Positions 1-6,730 of a stretch of 7,531 nucleotides of DNA are shown in pieces; positions within the stretch are counted from its first letter, which is position 1; the number at the start of each line of letters is the position of its first letter. The stretch is from an uncultured Bryobacterales bacterium (GTDB lineage Bacteria > Acidobacteriota > Terriglobia > Bryobacterales > UBA6623). The notes beneath the pieces were generated by a model that was not told the DNA's origin, did not search any database, and worked only from the letters and a program-made list of their open reading frames with translations. A program made the position numbers and the translations under genes. Location of the stretch: assembly GCA_946887065.1 (NCBI GenBank), contig CAMPKL010000157.1, positions 1 through 7,531 of the forward strand. Direction: 5' to 3'.

Positions 1-1
1 C

Positions 2-505
2 CAAGCTGCACGTCTGGCGCCCGAAGCAGCCCAGCCACATTACTTCCTGGGGCGAATGATTGAACACGCCGGAGACCACATCGGCGACATTCTCGAACGG
101 CAACGCGCCTTTGCCCAAGCCCAGCCGGACAATTACCTCGGCCTCTTCCTCTATGGTCAAGCTCTGCTGGCTTCGCTGCCCCCGTCGGACGAGCCGGCAG
201 CATATGAGGAAAGCGCGAAAGCGCTGCGTCGTTCGATCGAGCTCAAGGGCGATTATTGGGAGTCGCACTTCGAGCTAGGGCAAGCGCTGGAGCGCCAGAA
301 GCGCTACGAAGAGGCTCAAGCGGAACTGGAGCGGTCCGTCGAATTGAATCCCACCTCGTCGAAGCCGCAATACCGTTTGTCGCGGGTTTACGCGCGGCTC
401 GGAAAGACCGATCTCGCCGAGGCCGCCAGCAAGAAACACGCCGAACTCACCGAGGCCGAACGCGAGGCGATAGGCTCCGGCCTCGCGCCGCTCGCGCAGC
501 CCTGA
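2..505 (+). CDS. TPR (tetratricopeptide repeat) protein, C-terminal part, cut by the left window edge
   Basis: The reading frame is open from base 2 to the TGA at 503-505, giving at least 167 residues. A Met codon at 56 is internal, because sequence before it (LAPEAAQPHYFLGRM) already reads as a TPR helix, so the real start lies outside the window. Seen: helix-turn-helix repeats with the usual Ala/Gly/Tyr/Leu spacing and the repeat-closing pattern ALRRSIELK and LERSVELNP, followed by a further repeat (YRLSRVYARLGKTDLAEAA) and a short Ala/Pro-rich tail. About three repeats are visible. TPRs are protein-protein interaction scaffolds; no catalytic part is visible here. The next gene starts 28 bases downstream on the same strand, so the two could share a transcript. 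What the missing N-terminal part is (a pure TPR protein, or a fusion) cannot be told from the window. Confidence 0.85.
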   Translation, partial: QAARLAPEAAQPHYFLGRMIEHAGDHIGDILERQRAFAQAQPDNYLGLFLYGQALLASLPPSDEPAAYEESAKALRRSIELKGDYWESHFELGQALERQKRYEEAQAELERSVELNPTSSKPQYRLSRVYARLGKTDLAEAASKKHAELTEAEREAIGSGLAPLAQP

Positions 506-533
506 TGAGTTAATATGACGACGGTGCCTGAGC

Positions 534-1211
534 ATGAATCGACGTAAGTTTTTGGCGGCCGCAGCAGCTTCCGCGGCCGTCGCCCGCGGCGACGAGAAGA
601 TCCTGTTGCCGACCGATGATCCCGATCGCTACGGCTTTCGGATCATGTGGTATAACCCGCCGACGGCTATCGACAAAGCGAACTACAAGTTGGAAGTGGG
701 CGGCCTCGTCGAGAAGCCGCAAGCGTTCTCGTTGGAACACATGAATGGATACGCACAGGTCGAACAGAACTCGCGCATGAAGTGCGTACAGTGCTGGTCA
801 GGCCGCGCGACGTGGGGCGGCTTCCGCTTCGGCGAGTTGCTGGAAGAGGTCAAACCCTCGCCGAAAGCCAAGGCCATCCGTTACGATTGCCACGACAAGT
901 GGTACGAGTACATGTCGCTCGAAGAGATGGCTAGCCCGCGCGTGTTGCTGGCGCTGCGCATGGCGGGCGTGCCGCTGACGGATCAGCACGGCGCCCCGCT
1001 GCGGCTGATCGATCCTGCGCGCTACGGCTACAAGTCCTGCAAATTGATTACAAAGATCACATTTGTCGAAGAAGGCAAAGGCTCGATGGCCTGCGACATC
1101 GGCCCGTACTATTCTCCGGATGGACAAATTCTGCCCGGCTACGATCATCCGCTGGATATCGGCAAAGACGTTCGGAAACGCATTAAGGGCGGCGAAATCA
1201 CCGACTACTAA
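534..1211 (+). CDS. Tat-exported molybdopterin-dependent oxidoreductase, sulfite-oxidase fold (MsrP/YedY-like core)
   Basis: A 225-residue protein. Residues 1-19 are a twin-arginine signal (NRRKFL, then an Ala-rich stretch), which suggests folded, cofactor-loaded export to the periplasm. Residues about 50-180 carry the oxidoreductase molybdopterin-binding fold: KLEVGGLVEKP at 52-62, the molybdenum-ligand loop MKCVQCWSG at 82-90 with Cys84 as the expected Mo ligand (it aligns with the RCVEAWS loop of MsrP/YedY), WGGFRFGELL at 94-103, and the family signature PLRLIDPARYGYKSCK at 155-170. The protein ends about 55 residues later. There is no dimerisation domain as in eukaryotic sulfite oxidases, and no haem domain. 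Substrate is unknown; sulfite, sulfoxide or another oxo-transfer substrate are all possible. The start ATG has only a weak ribosome site, so reinitiation after the TPR gene is plausible. Its TAA overlaps the next ATG (TAATG). No MsrQ-like haem partner is visible in the window. Odd: a second Cys at 87 forms CxxC with the ligand Cys. Confidence 0.88.
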   Translation: MNRRKFLAAAAASAAVARGDEKILLPTDDPDRYGFRIMWYNPPTAIDKANYKLEVGGLVEKPQAFSLEHMNGYAQVEQNSRMKCVQCWSGRATWGGFRFGELLEEVKPSPKAKAIRYDCHDKWYEYMSLEEMASPRVLLALRMAGVPLTDQHGAPLRLIDPARYGYKSCKLITKITFVEEGKGSMACDIGPYYSPDGQILPGYDHPLDIGKDVRKRIKGGEITDY

Positions 1212-2365
1212 TGTTGCCTTTCAACAAACGGCAGTTTCTGCGGCTCGCGGGTTTGGCCATCGCCGAGCGGATCATTCCTCGCCGTTTGTTGGCCCAAGCG
1301 GAGCCGACTGAGTCGGACCGCAAGCTCGTCATCGTGACCTTCGGCGGCGGCGTGCGCTACTCCGAGACCTTCGCGCCCGACGGCCTGCACAACATTCCGC
1401 GATTGCGCGAATTGCAGCCGGAAGGGATGTTCTTTAAGAACTGCGTCAATTCCGGTGTGCTGTCGCACTACAATTCGACGTCTTCCATCGTGACAGGCAA
1501 CTGGCAACGGGTCGATGATTTCGGCTTCGCCCGTGCGCAGAGTCCAACGCTTTTCGAGTACTACCGCAAAGCCAGCGGAGCTCCGCCCACCGACGTCTGG
1601 GCCATTTGCACCAACAAGAGTTTCGCCTCGATGGGCGCCGCGCGCTCGCGCGACTACGGGGAAGATTTCGGCGCCAACGTCGTATTGCCCAAGCAGCTTT
1701 TGCTGGAGGCCGTCGAGAGCGTCATCAAACGCGATCTTGAGTCCGGCGTGGCCAATCGCGAGAACGTACTCAATCAGTTAGAGAACATCCTCAACGCCGG
1801 TTACGAAGGGATCGGCTGGACGATCTTTCGCGGCGGACGCGAGCTCGACACGCAGGTCAAGGAAACGCTCACGCGCTCGCTGGTTTCGTACATCTATGGC
1901 CCGGAAGCCCCGACCTCGGGCGATGAACTCACGTACTTCATCACTCAAGAGATCATGCGCGAGTTCGCCCCCCGAGTGACGTTGGTCAACTTCTGGGACA
2001 TGGATGTCGCCCATTGGGGTTCGTACTCGCTCTATCTGCAGGCCATCACCAAGACCGACCGGCTGTGCGGCATGCTGTGGGACGAGATTCAGTCCAATCC
2101 CGCATACAAAGACAAGACGACCCTACTGATACTTCCCGAGTTAGGCCGCGACGGCGACGTGAATACCGCGAACGGCTTCTTGAATCACCGATCAGGCGAC
2201 CCCTCGTGCCGCAACGTGTGGATGATGGCGCTTGGCGCCGGCATCGCCAAGGGTTCCACCGACAGACCGATCGGCCACGTCGACGTGGCTGCCACCGCGG
2301 CCGAGATGCTCGGCTATCGCGCCGCCGAAGAAATCGCCGGCAAGCCGATTCCGGAAATGCTGTAG
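1211..2365 (+). CDS. Exported alkaline-phosphatase-superfamily protein, DUF1501/sulfatase-like
   Basis: A 384-residue protein whose ATG shares its A with the stop of the molybdoenzyme gene (TAATG), so translation is probably coupled. The N-terminus (NKRQFLRLAGLAI, then IIPRRLLAQA) is Tat-like but has Lys-Arg in place of Arg-Arg. Fold evidence: a beta strand LVIVTFGGGVRYSETF at 39-54, SHYNSTSSIVTGN at 85-97, a DMDVAH metal-site motif at 263-268, TTLLILPELGRDGD at 303-316 and NHRSGD at 325-330, the order expected for alkaline-phosphatase-superfamily proteins. The GGG strand and the ExGR motif resemble DUF1501 proteins (GG...D and EFGR) more than true sulfatases, which have a D-G start and a Cys/Ser formylglycine site; neither is seen. 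Likely metal ligands are D263, H268, E310 and H326 (inferred). DUF1501 proteins are usually exported and their function is unknown. Substrate here is unknown; it may act with the upstream redox enzyme in the periplasm. Confidence 0.75.
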   Translation: MLPFNKRQFLRLAGLAIAERIIPRRLLAQAEPTESDRKLVIVTFGGGVRYSETFAPDGLHNIPRLRELQPEGMFFKNCVNSGVLSHYNSTSSIVTGNWQRVDDFGFARAQSPTLFEYYRKASGAPPTDVWAICTNKSFASMGAARSRDYGEDFGANVVLPKQLLLEAVESVIKRDLESGVANRENVLNQLENILNAGYEGIGWTIFRGGRELDTQVKETLTRSLVSYIYGPEAPTSGDELTYFITQEIMREFAPRVTLVNFWDMDVAHWGSYSLYLQAITKTDRLCGMLWDEIQSNPAYKDKTTLLILPELGRDGDVNTANGFLNHRSGDPSCRNVWMMALGAGIAKGSTDRPIGHVDVAATAAEMLGYRAAEEIAGKPIPEML

Positions 2366-2429
2366 AGTCTTCGGCTGTTACCACTTCATGGATACGGAGT
2401 CCGCCCGGTTCTCTCGGCGCGCAGATTGC
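2366..2429. other. Convergent gene spacer with no clear terminator
   Basis: These 64 bases lie between the ends of two convergent genes. I looked for a GC-rich stem followed by a T-run in either direction and saw none that I would call. Confidence 0.6.
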
Positions 2430-2930
2430 CTAAGCGGTTTGCGCAAAATGTTTTGAGGGGCGCTGCTTAATGGCGGCCTTGTATCCCAAGAAGGCGAAGG
2501 CCAGGAAGACGAAGCCTTGCATCGCCGCGAAGGGAGGCTCGCTCTGGGTGGGCGCCAATGCGTTGAAAACGGGGACCTTCAGGAACAGCTGAACCACCAA
2601 GACGAAGACGTTGAGATAAAGGGCCAGGACGGCAGTCGCCGCATAGATTGGTCCCGCCGTGCCTGCCAAGCGCTTCGGGTAGCGCGCCCAGACTGCGATG
2701 GCAAGCACGATCAGCGAGATGACGCCGGTGATGTGTGACGGTAAGAGCGTGAAGAATGGGAAGAGGAATCCCGATACGCTCGTGGCGATCGTCGTCGTCA
2801 AGAACGCCAAGTTCCATCCGTCCATCCGCTTCGCCGTCAACAACCCGTAAAGAACGATGAGACCCGAGCCAATCCCTGCCAAGCTAATTAGGACGTGCAC
2901 GAAGGTTAAGGTAGCCAGATCGAGAAACAC
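2430..2930 (-). CDS. Small multi-pass inner-membrane protein of unknown function
   Basis: A 166-residue, very hydrophobic protein. Likely membrane helices lie at about 8-31, 40-60, 66-82, 93-117 and 136-152, with short charged loops (TAKRMDG at 32-38, ARYPKR at 82-87) and a Lys/Arg-containing tail at 151-159. His12 and His66 sit in or near helices 1 and 3, but no haem or metal motif is evident. The GTG start is preferred because an AAGGAG site lies 8 bases upstream; no ATG is better placed. It follows the hydrolase gene by 28 bases on the same strand and is almost surely in the same transcript. I do not recognise a named family; proteins of this look are generally annotated hypothetical. A role in membrane stress or small-molecule transport would be a guess. 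Confidence 0.85.
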   Translation of the reverse strand: MFLDLATLTFVHVLISLAGIGSGLIVLYGLLTAKRMDGWNLAFLTTTIATSVSGFLFPFFTLLPSHITGVISLIVLAIAVWARYPKRLAGTAGPIYAATAVLALYLNVFVLVVQLFLKVPVFNALAPTQSEPPFAAMQGFVFLAFAFLGYKAAIKQRPSKHFAQTA

Positions 2931-2938
2931 TGGATGAT

Positions 2939-2944
2939 CTCCTT
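2939..2944 (-). promoter_or_regulatory. Shine-Dalgarno site deciding a GTG start
   Basis: On the minus strand AAGGAG lies 8 bases before the GTG at 2930, and fixes that rare start codon for the membrane-protein gene. Confidence 0.8.
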
Positions 2945-2958
2945 TTGTAGGGTCCGTA

Positions 2959-3783
2959 CTAACTCTTCACAAAAGCCAATAAATCGTCGTTAAACCGCTG
3001 CTTGTGGGTGTCGGTTATGCCGTGAGGCGCCCCTGCATAGACTTTCAGCGTCGAACCCTTCACAAGGCGCGCGGACGCGCGGCCCGCTGCATCGATGGGC
3101 ACGATTTGATCGTCATCGCCGTGAATGATCAGCGTCGGCACGTCGAATTTCTTCAGATCCTCCGTAAAGTCCGTCGCCGAGAATGCTGCAATGCAGTCAT
3201 AGGCGTTCTTGTGACCCGCCTGCATCCCTTGCCTCCAGAAAGCGTCGATTACGCCCTCAGACGGTTTTGCGCCAGGACGATTGAAGCCGAAGAAAGGTCC
3301 GCTGGCCAGGTCCTTATAGAGCTGGGATCGATCCGCGACGGAAGCGGTTCGCAGGCCGTCGAAAACGTCAATCGGCAAGCCTCCTGGGTTCGCCTCCGTC
3401 TTGAGCATCAATGGCGGCACGGACGCAGCCAAGACCGCCTTAGCGACCCGCTCGGTCCCATGACGGCCAATGTAACGGGCCACCTCGCCGCCTCCCGTTG
3501 AGAAGCCGATCAACGTCGCGCCGTGCACGTCCAGCGCGTCCAGCAACGCGGCCAGATCATCCGCATACGTGTCCATCTCGTTGCCGTTCCAAGGCTGGCT
3601 CGATCGGCCGTGACCCCGGCGGTCATGGGCAATGCAGCGGCAGCCGTTGGACGCCAAGAAGAACATCTGCGATTCCCAGCTATCCGCGTTCAATGGCCAG
3701 CCGTGACTCAGCACCACTGCTGGCCCCATGCCCCAGTCTTTGTAGTAGATTTCGGTCCCGTCTTTAGTGCTGATGAAAGGCAT
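2959..3783 (-). CDS. Alpha/beta hydrolase, non-heme chloroperoxidase (perhydrolase/esterase) family
   Basis: A 274-residue cytoplasmic protein, close to the usual length of about 275 for cofactor-free haloperoxidases. The N-terminus ([18 protein letters not shown]) is typical of the family. Seen: the oxyanion-hole [10 protein letters not shown], the HDRRGHGRS turn, the nucleophile elbow [17 protein letters not shown] with Ser95, the acid HGDDDQIVP with Asp225, and the catalytic His254 in APHGI. The triad is intact. Members hydrolyse esters or lactones and can form peracids from acetate and hydrogen peroxide, which then oxidise halides; the 'chloroperoxidase' name reflects that side activity. 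The physiological substrate is unknown. The start is the ATG at 3783, with AAGGAG 7 bases upstream; an in-frame TTG at 3807 would add eight residues that run through the ribosome site and is unlikely. It is the first gene of a two-gene minus-strand unit with the membrane protein. Confidence 0.93.
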   Translation of the reverse strand: MPFISTKDGTEIYYKDWGMGPAVVLSHGWPLNADSWESQMFFLASNGCRCIAHDRRGHGRSSQPWNGNEMDTYADDLAALLDALDVHGATLIGFSTGGGEVARYIGRHGTERVAKAVLAASVPPLMLKTEANPGGLPIDVFDGLRTASVADRSQLYKDLASGPFFGFNRPGAKPSEGVIDAFWRQGMQAGHKNAYDCIAAFSATDFTEDLKKFDVPTLIIHGDDDQIVPIDAAGRASARLVKGSTLKVYAGAPHGITDTHKQRFNDDLLAFVKS

Positions 3784-3790
3784 CCGGCCG

Positions 3791-3796
3791 CTCCTT
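3791..3796 (-). promoter_or_regulatory. Shine-Dalgarno site deciding the hydrolase start
   Basis: AAGGAG on the minus strand, 7 bases before the ATG at 3783. It argues against the longer TTG start at 3807. Confidence 0.85.
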
Positions 3797-3934
3797 TTTC
3801 CTAGCAACAGCGGTCACGCCATTCGCCTTGGCGCGGCATGACAGGGGCGGTCTCCTAGCGCCAGGGACCCGCGAAAAAGCTAAGTATAGGGCCGGTCCGG
3901 CAAGTTTCCTACCCGTTTTTTAGGCAGCTTCCTA
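3796..3934 (-). repeat. Four direct copies of a TAGGARRM octamer
   Basis: Read on the minus strand: TAGGAAAA (3796-3803), TAGGAGAC (3850-3857), TAGGAAAC (3904-3911) and TAGGAAGC (3927-3934), all in one orientation. The first three are spaced exactly 54 bases apart and the last 23. The copy at 3796 runs into the hydrolase ribosome site. They could be operator half-sites or sigma-factor recognition elements; chance cannot be excluded for so short a word. Confidence 0.35.
3883..3909 (-). promoter_or_regulatory. Candidate promoter for the hydrolase/membrane-protein operon
   Basis: On the minus strand GGAAAC (3909-3904) is followed after 15 bases by TATACT (3888-3883), a good -10-like hexamer. 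The -35 side does not match TTGACA; GGAAAC resembles the GGAAC element used by ECF and general-stress sigma factors, but the -10 side is not of that type. It would give a leader of roughly 95 bases before the hydrolase ATG. The hexamers are seen; the role is inferred. Confidence 0.3.
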
Positions 3935-4066
3935 GTATGCGAGGGCAGCCCCAGCGGATATCTTCTCTTAGAACTGTTTGCGACGCTCTCGATGCGTTGG
4001 TTCCATGTCACGGCCTCCTCGCTCTGATACGTACCGAGGAGACCAGCAATTGCCGATCTACTTTCC

Positions 4067-4072
4067 GAGGTG
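4067..4072 (+). promoter_or_regulatory. Shine-Dalgarno site deciding the metalloprotease start
   Basis: GAGGTG lies 7 bases before the ATG at 4080. Together with the signal peptide that begins there, it supports this start over the in-frame TTG at 3978. Confidence 0.65.
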
Positions 4073-4079
4073 CTCGATC

Positions 4080-6707
4080 ATGCGTCCAGGTTTCCCCTCT
4101 CGGTCCATCCATCTCGCGGCGCTGTTCGTTGCCGTGGCAGTTTGCGCCGTCTTCGTCGCGCCCAGCAGCGCTCAAAGTCCGTCAGTCGCCGATGACCTTT
4201 GGACGACGCTCGAAAGCGCCCCGTCGCGCCACCAACTCAACGACGCCCGCCTAGATCGAATCCTGCTCGATGCGCCCATTGAGGACCTCCAATTCAGCCG
4301 GCCGTCTCGAACGCTCCTAACCCTCCCCATGCCCGACGGTTCCTTGGAACTGTTCCGCATCGAAGAGTCGCCCATCCTCGCGCCGGGACTCGCCATCCGC
4401 TATCCATCCATCCGCGACTATCGCCTGGTGGGCGTCGACAACCCCGCGCTGCAAGGCCGTCTCGGACGCAATGGCTCGCACATGCACGCTCTGATCCTCT
4501 CGCCTCAAGGCGCTATTGAGATCAATCCGTCCGGCGATCATCCTTACTACTCCAGCAACTACGCGAATGCCGGTGAGGAGCCGTTCGCCTGCGGCGCCGA
4601 AGACAACGCACTCACTCAGAAGCTTCTCGCGGATATACCTCCCATCGCCGACCTCGCTTCCGGCTCCCAATTGCGTATCTACGAACTTGCCGTCGCCACA
4701 ACCGCCGAGTATTACCAAGCCCGAGGCAACAATGACGTCGCCGTTCTCGCATCCATCGCCACGGTCATTAGCCGGGTTAACGCCATCTACGAGTCGGATG
4801 TCTCCATTCGGTTCGTTCTCATTCCCGAAACCGATCAACTGTTCTCTCAGGACTCCACCGATTTCACCAACACCGTCCCGGCCACCATGCGGGTTGAGAA
4901 CCAAGCGTTCATCGACGGCATTCTCGATGACGATGACTACGACATCGGCCACGTCTTCGGCACCAACCCCGGCGGCGGCAACGCGGCCGGCAGCGTCGTG
5001 TGCGTGGATGGCAGCAAGGCCAGCGGCGCCAGCGGCCTCAATGTCGGCAACGACCCAGCAACCGAGAATGGCTTTGGAGGCTACCGCCTCGTCGCCCACG
5101 AAATCGGCCATCAGTTCAGCGCCGGCCATACCTGGAGCGGCACGCAAGGCAACTGCACTGCAGGGCAGTTCAGCCAGTCGAACGCCTACGAGCCGCTTAG
5201 CGGCACGACCATCATGGCGTACCCCGGTACCTGCGGCGGCGACGACATCACGGGCGGCCCAGTCGACACCTACTTCCATACACACAGCTACGACCAGATC
5301 GTGAACTACTCCGTTAGCGGCAATGGCAATTCGTGCGCGCAAATCCAGAACACCGGCAACTCCGCGCCTAGCGTCAACGCCGGACCCGACTACACCATTC
5401 CCGCCGACACGCCGTTCACGCTGACTGGTTCCGCCAATGATCCTGACGGCGACCCGCTCACCTATACCTGGGAGCAGTACGACGTGGCGCCTTCCCAGAT
5501 CTCGCCCCTCGCTGACAACGGCGACAATCCGTTGTTCCGATCGTTTCCGCCCAGCTCGAGTGTCTCCAGAACTTTCCCCCAGTTGAGCGACATCCTCAAC
5601 GACACGACCACGCTTGGCGAGTTATTGCCCCAAGATGACCGCAGCATGACCTTCCGCTTTACCGCTCGCGATAACCTGCCGGCGGGCGGCGGCGTCGACT
5701 ACGACACGGCCGTCGTCAACGTCGTCGGAAGTCCGTTCCTCTTGACTTCCCCCAATGGCGGCGAAATGCTCAACGCCGGTTGCACCGGCACGGCCACATG
5801 GACGGTCGGCGGCGGCAGTATTGCGCCGAACGCGAATCTCCTGCTCTCCACCGACTCCGGCCTAACATTTCCGCAAGCCCTCGCTTCTGCGGTTCCGAAC
5901 GATGGCAGCGAAGACTTCGCAGTTCCCTGCATTGCGTCGACGGCCGCGCGCCTGCGGGCCGAAGGCGACGGCAACATCTTCTTCGACGTCTCCGACAACG
6001 ACTTCGCCATCTCAGACGATCCTCCTGCCGTCGCTTTCGACGGTCCCGACTCCCCGGAAGGGGAAGTCGACGATGCCTGCGAGTACACGCTCGCATTCTC
6101 AGCCACTGTCACGGACCAGTGCTCCGTGTCCGCCGCGGCCGTCGGCGTCGAATTCAGCGTGCTCGGCGACGTTGCGACGATCTCGAACGGCACATTCCAA
6201 GCGAATCAAGTCGATCCGCAGACTGTCACAGTGACCGGCAGCGCCTTGGTCTCCGATCTGACCGCGAGCCCGGCTATCGCCCGCGCACTAATCACCGTGG
6301 CCGACGGCTGCGCGTTCGAGGAGCAAGCGCCTTATGACGTCGCCGTGTTCGACCATACGCCGCCGACGATCGACGTCTCACTATCTCCTAGCGTCATTTG
6401 GTCGCCGAACCACAAGATGCGCACGATCCAAGCGAATGTCACCGTTCAAGACAACTGCCCTGTCACAGGATTCACGCTGTTGAGCGTGGAGAGCGACGAA
6501 CCCGACGAAGGAACAGGCGACGGCGACTTCCCCAACGACATTCAAGGCGCCGATACGTTTACCGCCGACACGAGTTTCCGAGTCCGGGCCGAGCGTGCCG
6601 GCCTAGGAGATGGGCGCACCTACACCGCCACCTACGAAGTGGAAGACGGCTCCGAAAACACGGCCCAGGGATCCGCGACCGTCGAAGTTCCGCTCGGCCA
6701 GAACTAG
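4080..6707 (+). CDS. Secreted reprolysin-like zinc metalloprotease with C-terminal beta-domains
   Basis: An 875-residue protein. Residues 1-31 are a Sec signal peptide, with cleavage likely at PSSA/Q. Residues about 32-190 look like a propeptide. The metzincin catalytic domain spans about 197-420: YDIGHVFGT at 287-294, the zinc site HEIGHQFSAGH at 340-350 (His340, His344, His350, catalytic Glu341), then the Met-turn TIMAYPGTC with Met379. Residues 429-550 are an Ig/PKD-like domain (PSVNAGPD start, DPDGDPLTYTWEQ). Residues 551-647 carry the SPNGGE...NIFFDVSDNDFAI module often found after such proteases. Residues 648-760 form another beta-domain with Cys667, Cys681 and Cys744. Residues 761-875 carry the IWSPNHKM and RAERAGLGDGRTY signatures of a further Ig-like module. 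No dockerin, PEP-CTERM or type IX sorting tail is seen. It probably degrades extracellular protein. Ser replaces the usual metzincin Gly at 347. It may stand alone: the upstream gene is divergent and a 96-base gap follows. Confidence 0.92.
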   Translation: MRPGFPSRSIHLAALFVAVAVCAVFVAPSSAQSPSVADDLWTTLESAPSRHQLNDARLDRILLDAPIEDLQFSRPSRTLLTLPMPDGSLELFRIEESPILAPGLAIRYPSIRDYRLVGVDNPALQGRLGRNGSHMHALILSPQGAIEINPSGDHPYYSSNYANAGEEPFACGAEDNALTQKLLADIPPIADLASGSQLRIYELAVATTAEYYQARGNNDVAVLASIATVISRVNAIYESDVSIRFVLIPETDQLFSQDSTDFTNTVPATMRVENQAFIDGILDDDDYDIGHVFGTNPGGGNAAGSVVCVDGSKASGASGLNVGNDPATENGFGGYRLVAHEIGHQFSAGHTWSGTQGNCTAGQFSQSNAYEPLSGTTIMAYPGTCGGDDITGGPVDTYFHTHSYDQIVNYSVSGNGNSCAQIQNTGNSAPSVNAGPDYTIPADTPFTLTGSANDPDGDPLTYTWEQYDVAPSQISPLADNGDNPLFRSFPPSSSVSRTFPQLSDILNDTTTLGELLPQDDRSMTFRFTARDNLPAGGGVDYDTAVVNVVGSPFLLTSPNGGEMLNAGCTGTATWTVGGGSIAPNANLLLSTDSGLTFPQALASAVPNDGSEDFAVPCIASTAARLRAEGDGNIFFDVSDNDFAISDDPPAVAFDGPDSPEGEVDDACEYTLAFSATVTDQCSVSAAAVGVEFSVLGDVATISNGTFQANQVDPQTVTVTGSALVSDLTASPAIARALITVADGCAFEEQAPYDVAVFDHTPPTIDVSLSPSVIWSPNHKMRTIQANVTVQDNCPVTGFTLLSVESDEPDEGTGDGDFPNDIQGADTFTADTSFRVRAERAGLGDGRTYTATYEVEDGSENTAQGSATVEVPLGQN

Positions 6708-6730
6708 CCGGCGGTACCTCGTCCCTGGCG

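Larger units (their letters stand above)
3784..4079. other. Divergent intergenic region between hydrolase and metalloprotease genes
   Basis: This 296-base region has no convincing gene. It must hold promoters for both flanking, divergently read genes. The left two thirds contain four TAGGARRM-like octamers and a candidate minus-strand promoter (separate entries). For the rightward gene only a weak pair is seen (TTGCGA at 3978-3983, 17 bases, TTCCAT at 4001-4006), which I do not call. An in-frame TTG at 3978 would extend the metalloprotease by 34 residues, but those are polar and would bury the signal peptide. There is no hairpin convincing enough for a riboswitch or terminator. Confidence 0.6.

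Noticed and set aside
515..547. A ten-codon ATG-to-TAA mini-frame overlapping the start of the molybdoenzyme gene
   Set aside because: It could be a leader peptide, but it has no ribosome site or attenuation hairpin and such frames arise by chance.
3004..3804. Several plus-strand open frames opposite the hydrolase
   Set aside because: They are Arg-rich shadows of an intact catalytic-triad hydrolase on the minus strand.
3784..3807. Extension of the hydrolase to a TTG start at 3807
   Set aside because: The extra codons run through the AAGGAG site, and the family N-terminus begins at MPFISTKDG.
3890..3901. Short palindrome-like gccggtccggc as an operator or terminator
   Set aside because: It is too short and has no loop or T-run; such words are common in GC-rich DNA.
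3978..4079. Extension of the metalloprotease to a TTG start at 3978
   Set aside because: The extra 34 residues are polar and Arg-rich, would bury the signal peptide, and a GAGGTG site is well placed for the ATG at 4080.
4516..5304. A 262-codon plus-strand frame inside the metalloprotease
   Set aside because: The translation is rich in Ser, Pro, Thr, Ala and Arg with no motif, and the overlapping frame carries the HExxH metalloprotease.
4317..5342. A 341-codon open frame antisense to the metalloprotease
   Set aside because: It mirrors the catalytic domain, its translation is a low-complexity run of Ala, Val, Gly, Asp and Glu with no domain, and it has no ribosome site. It is a by-product of high third-position GC in the real gene.
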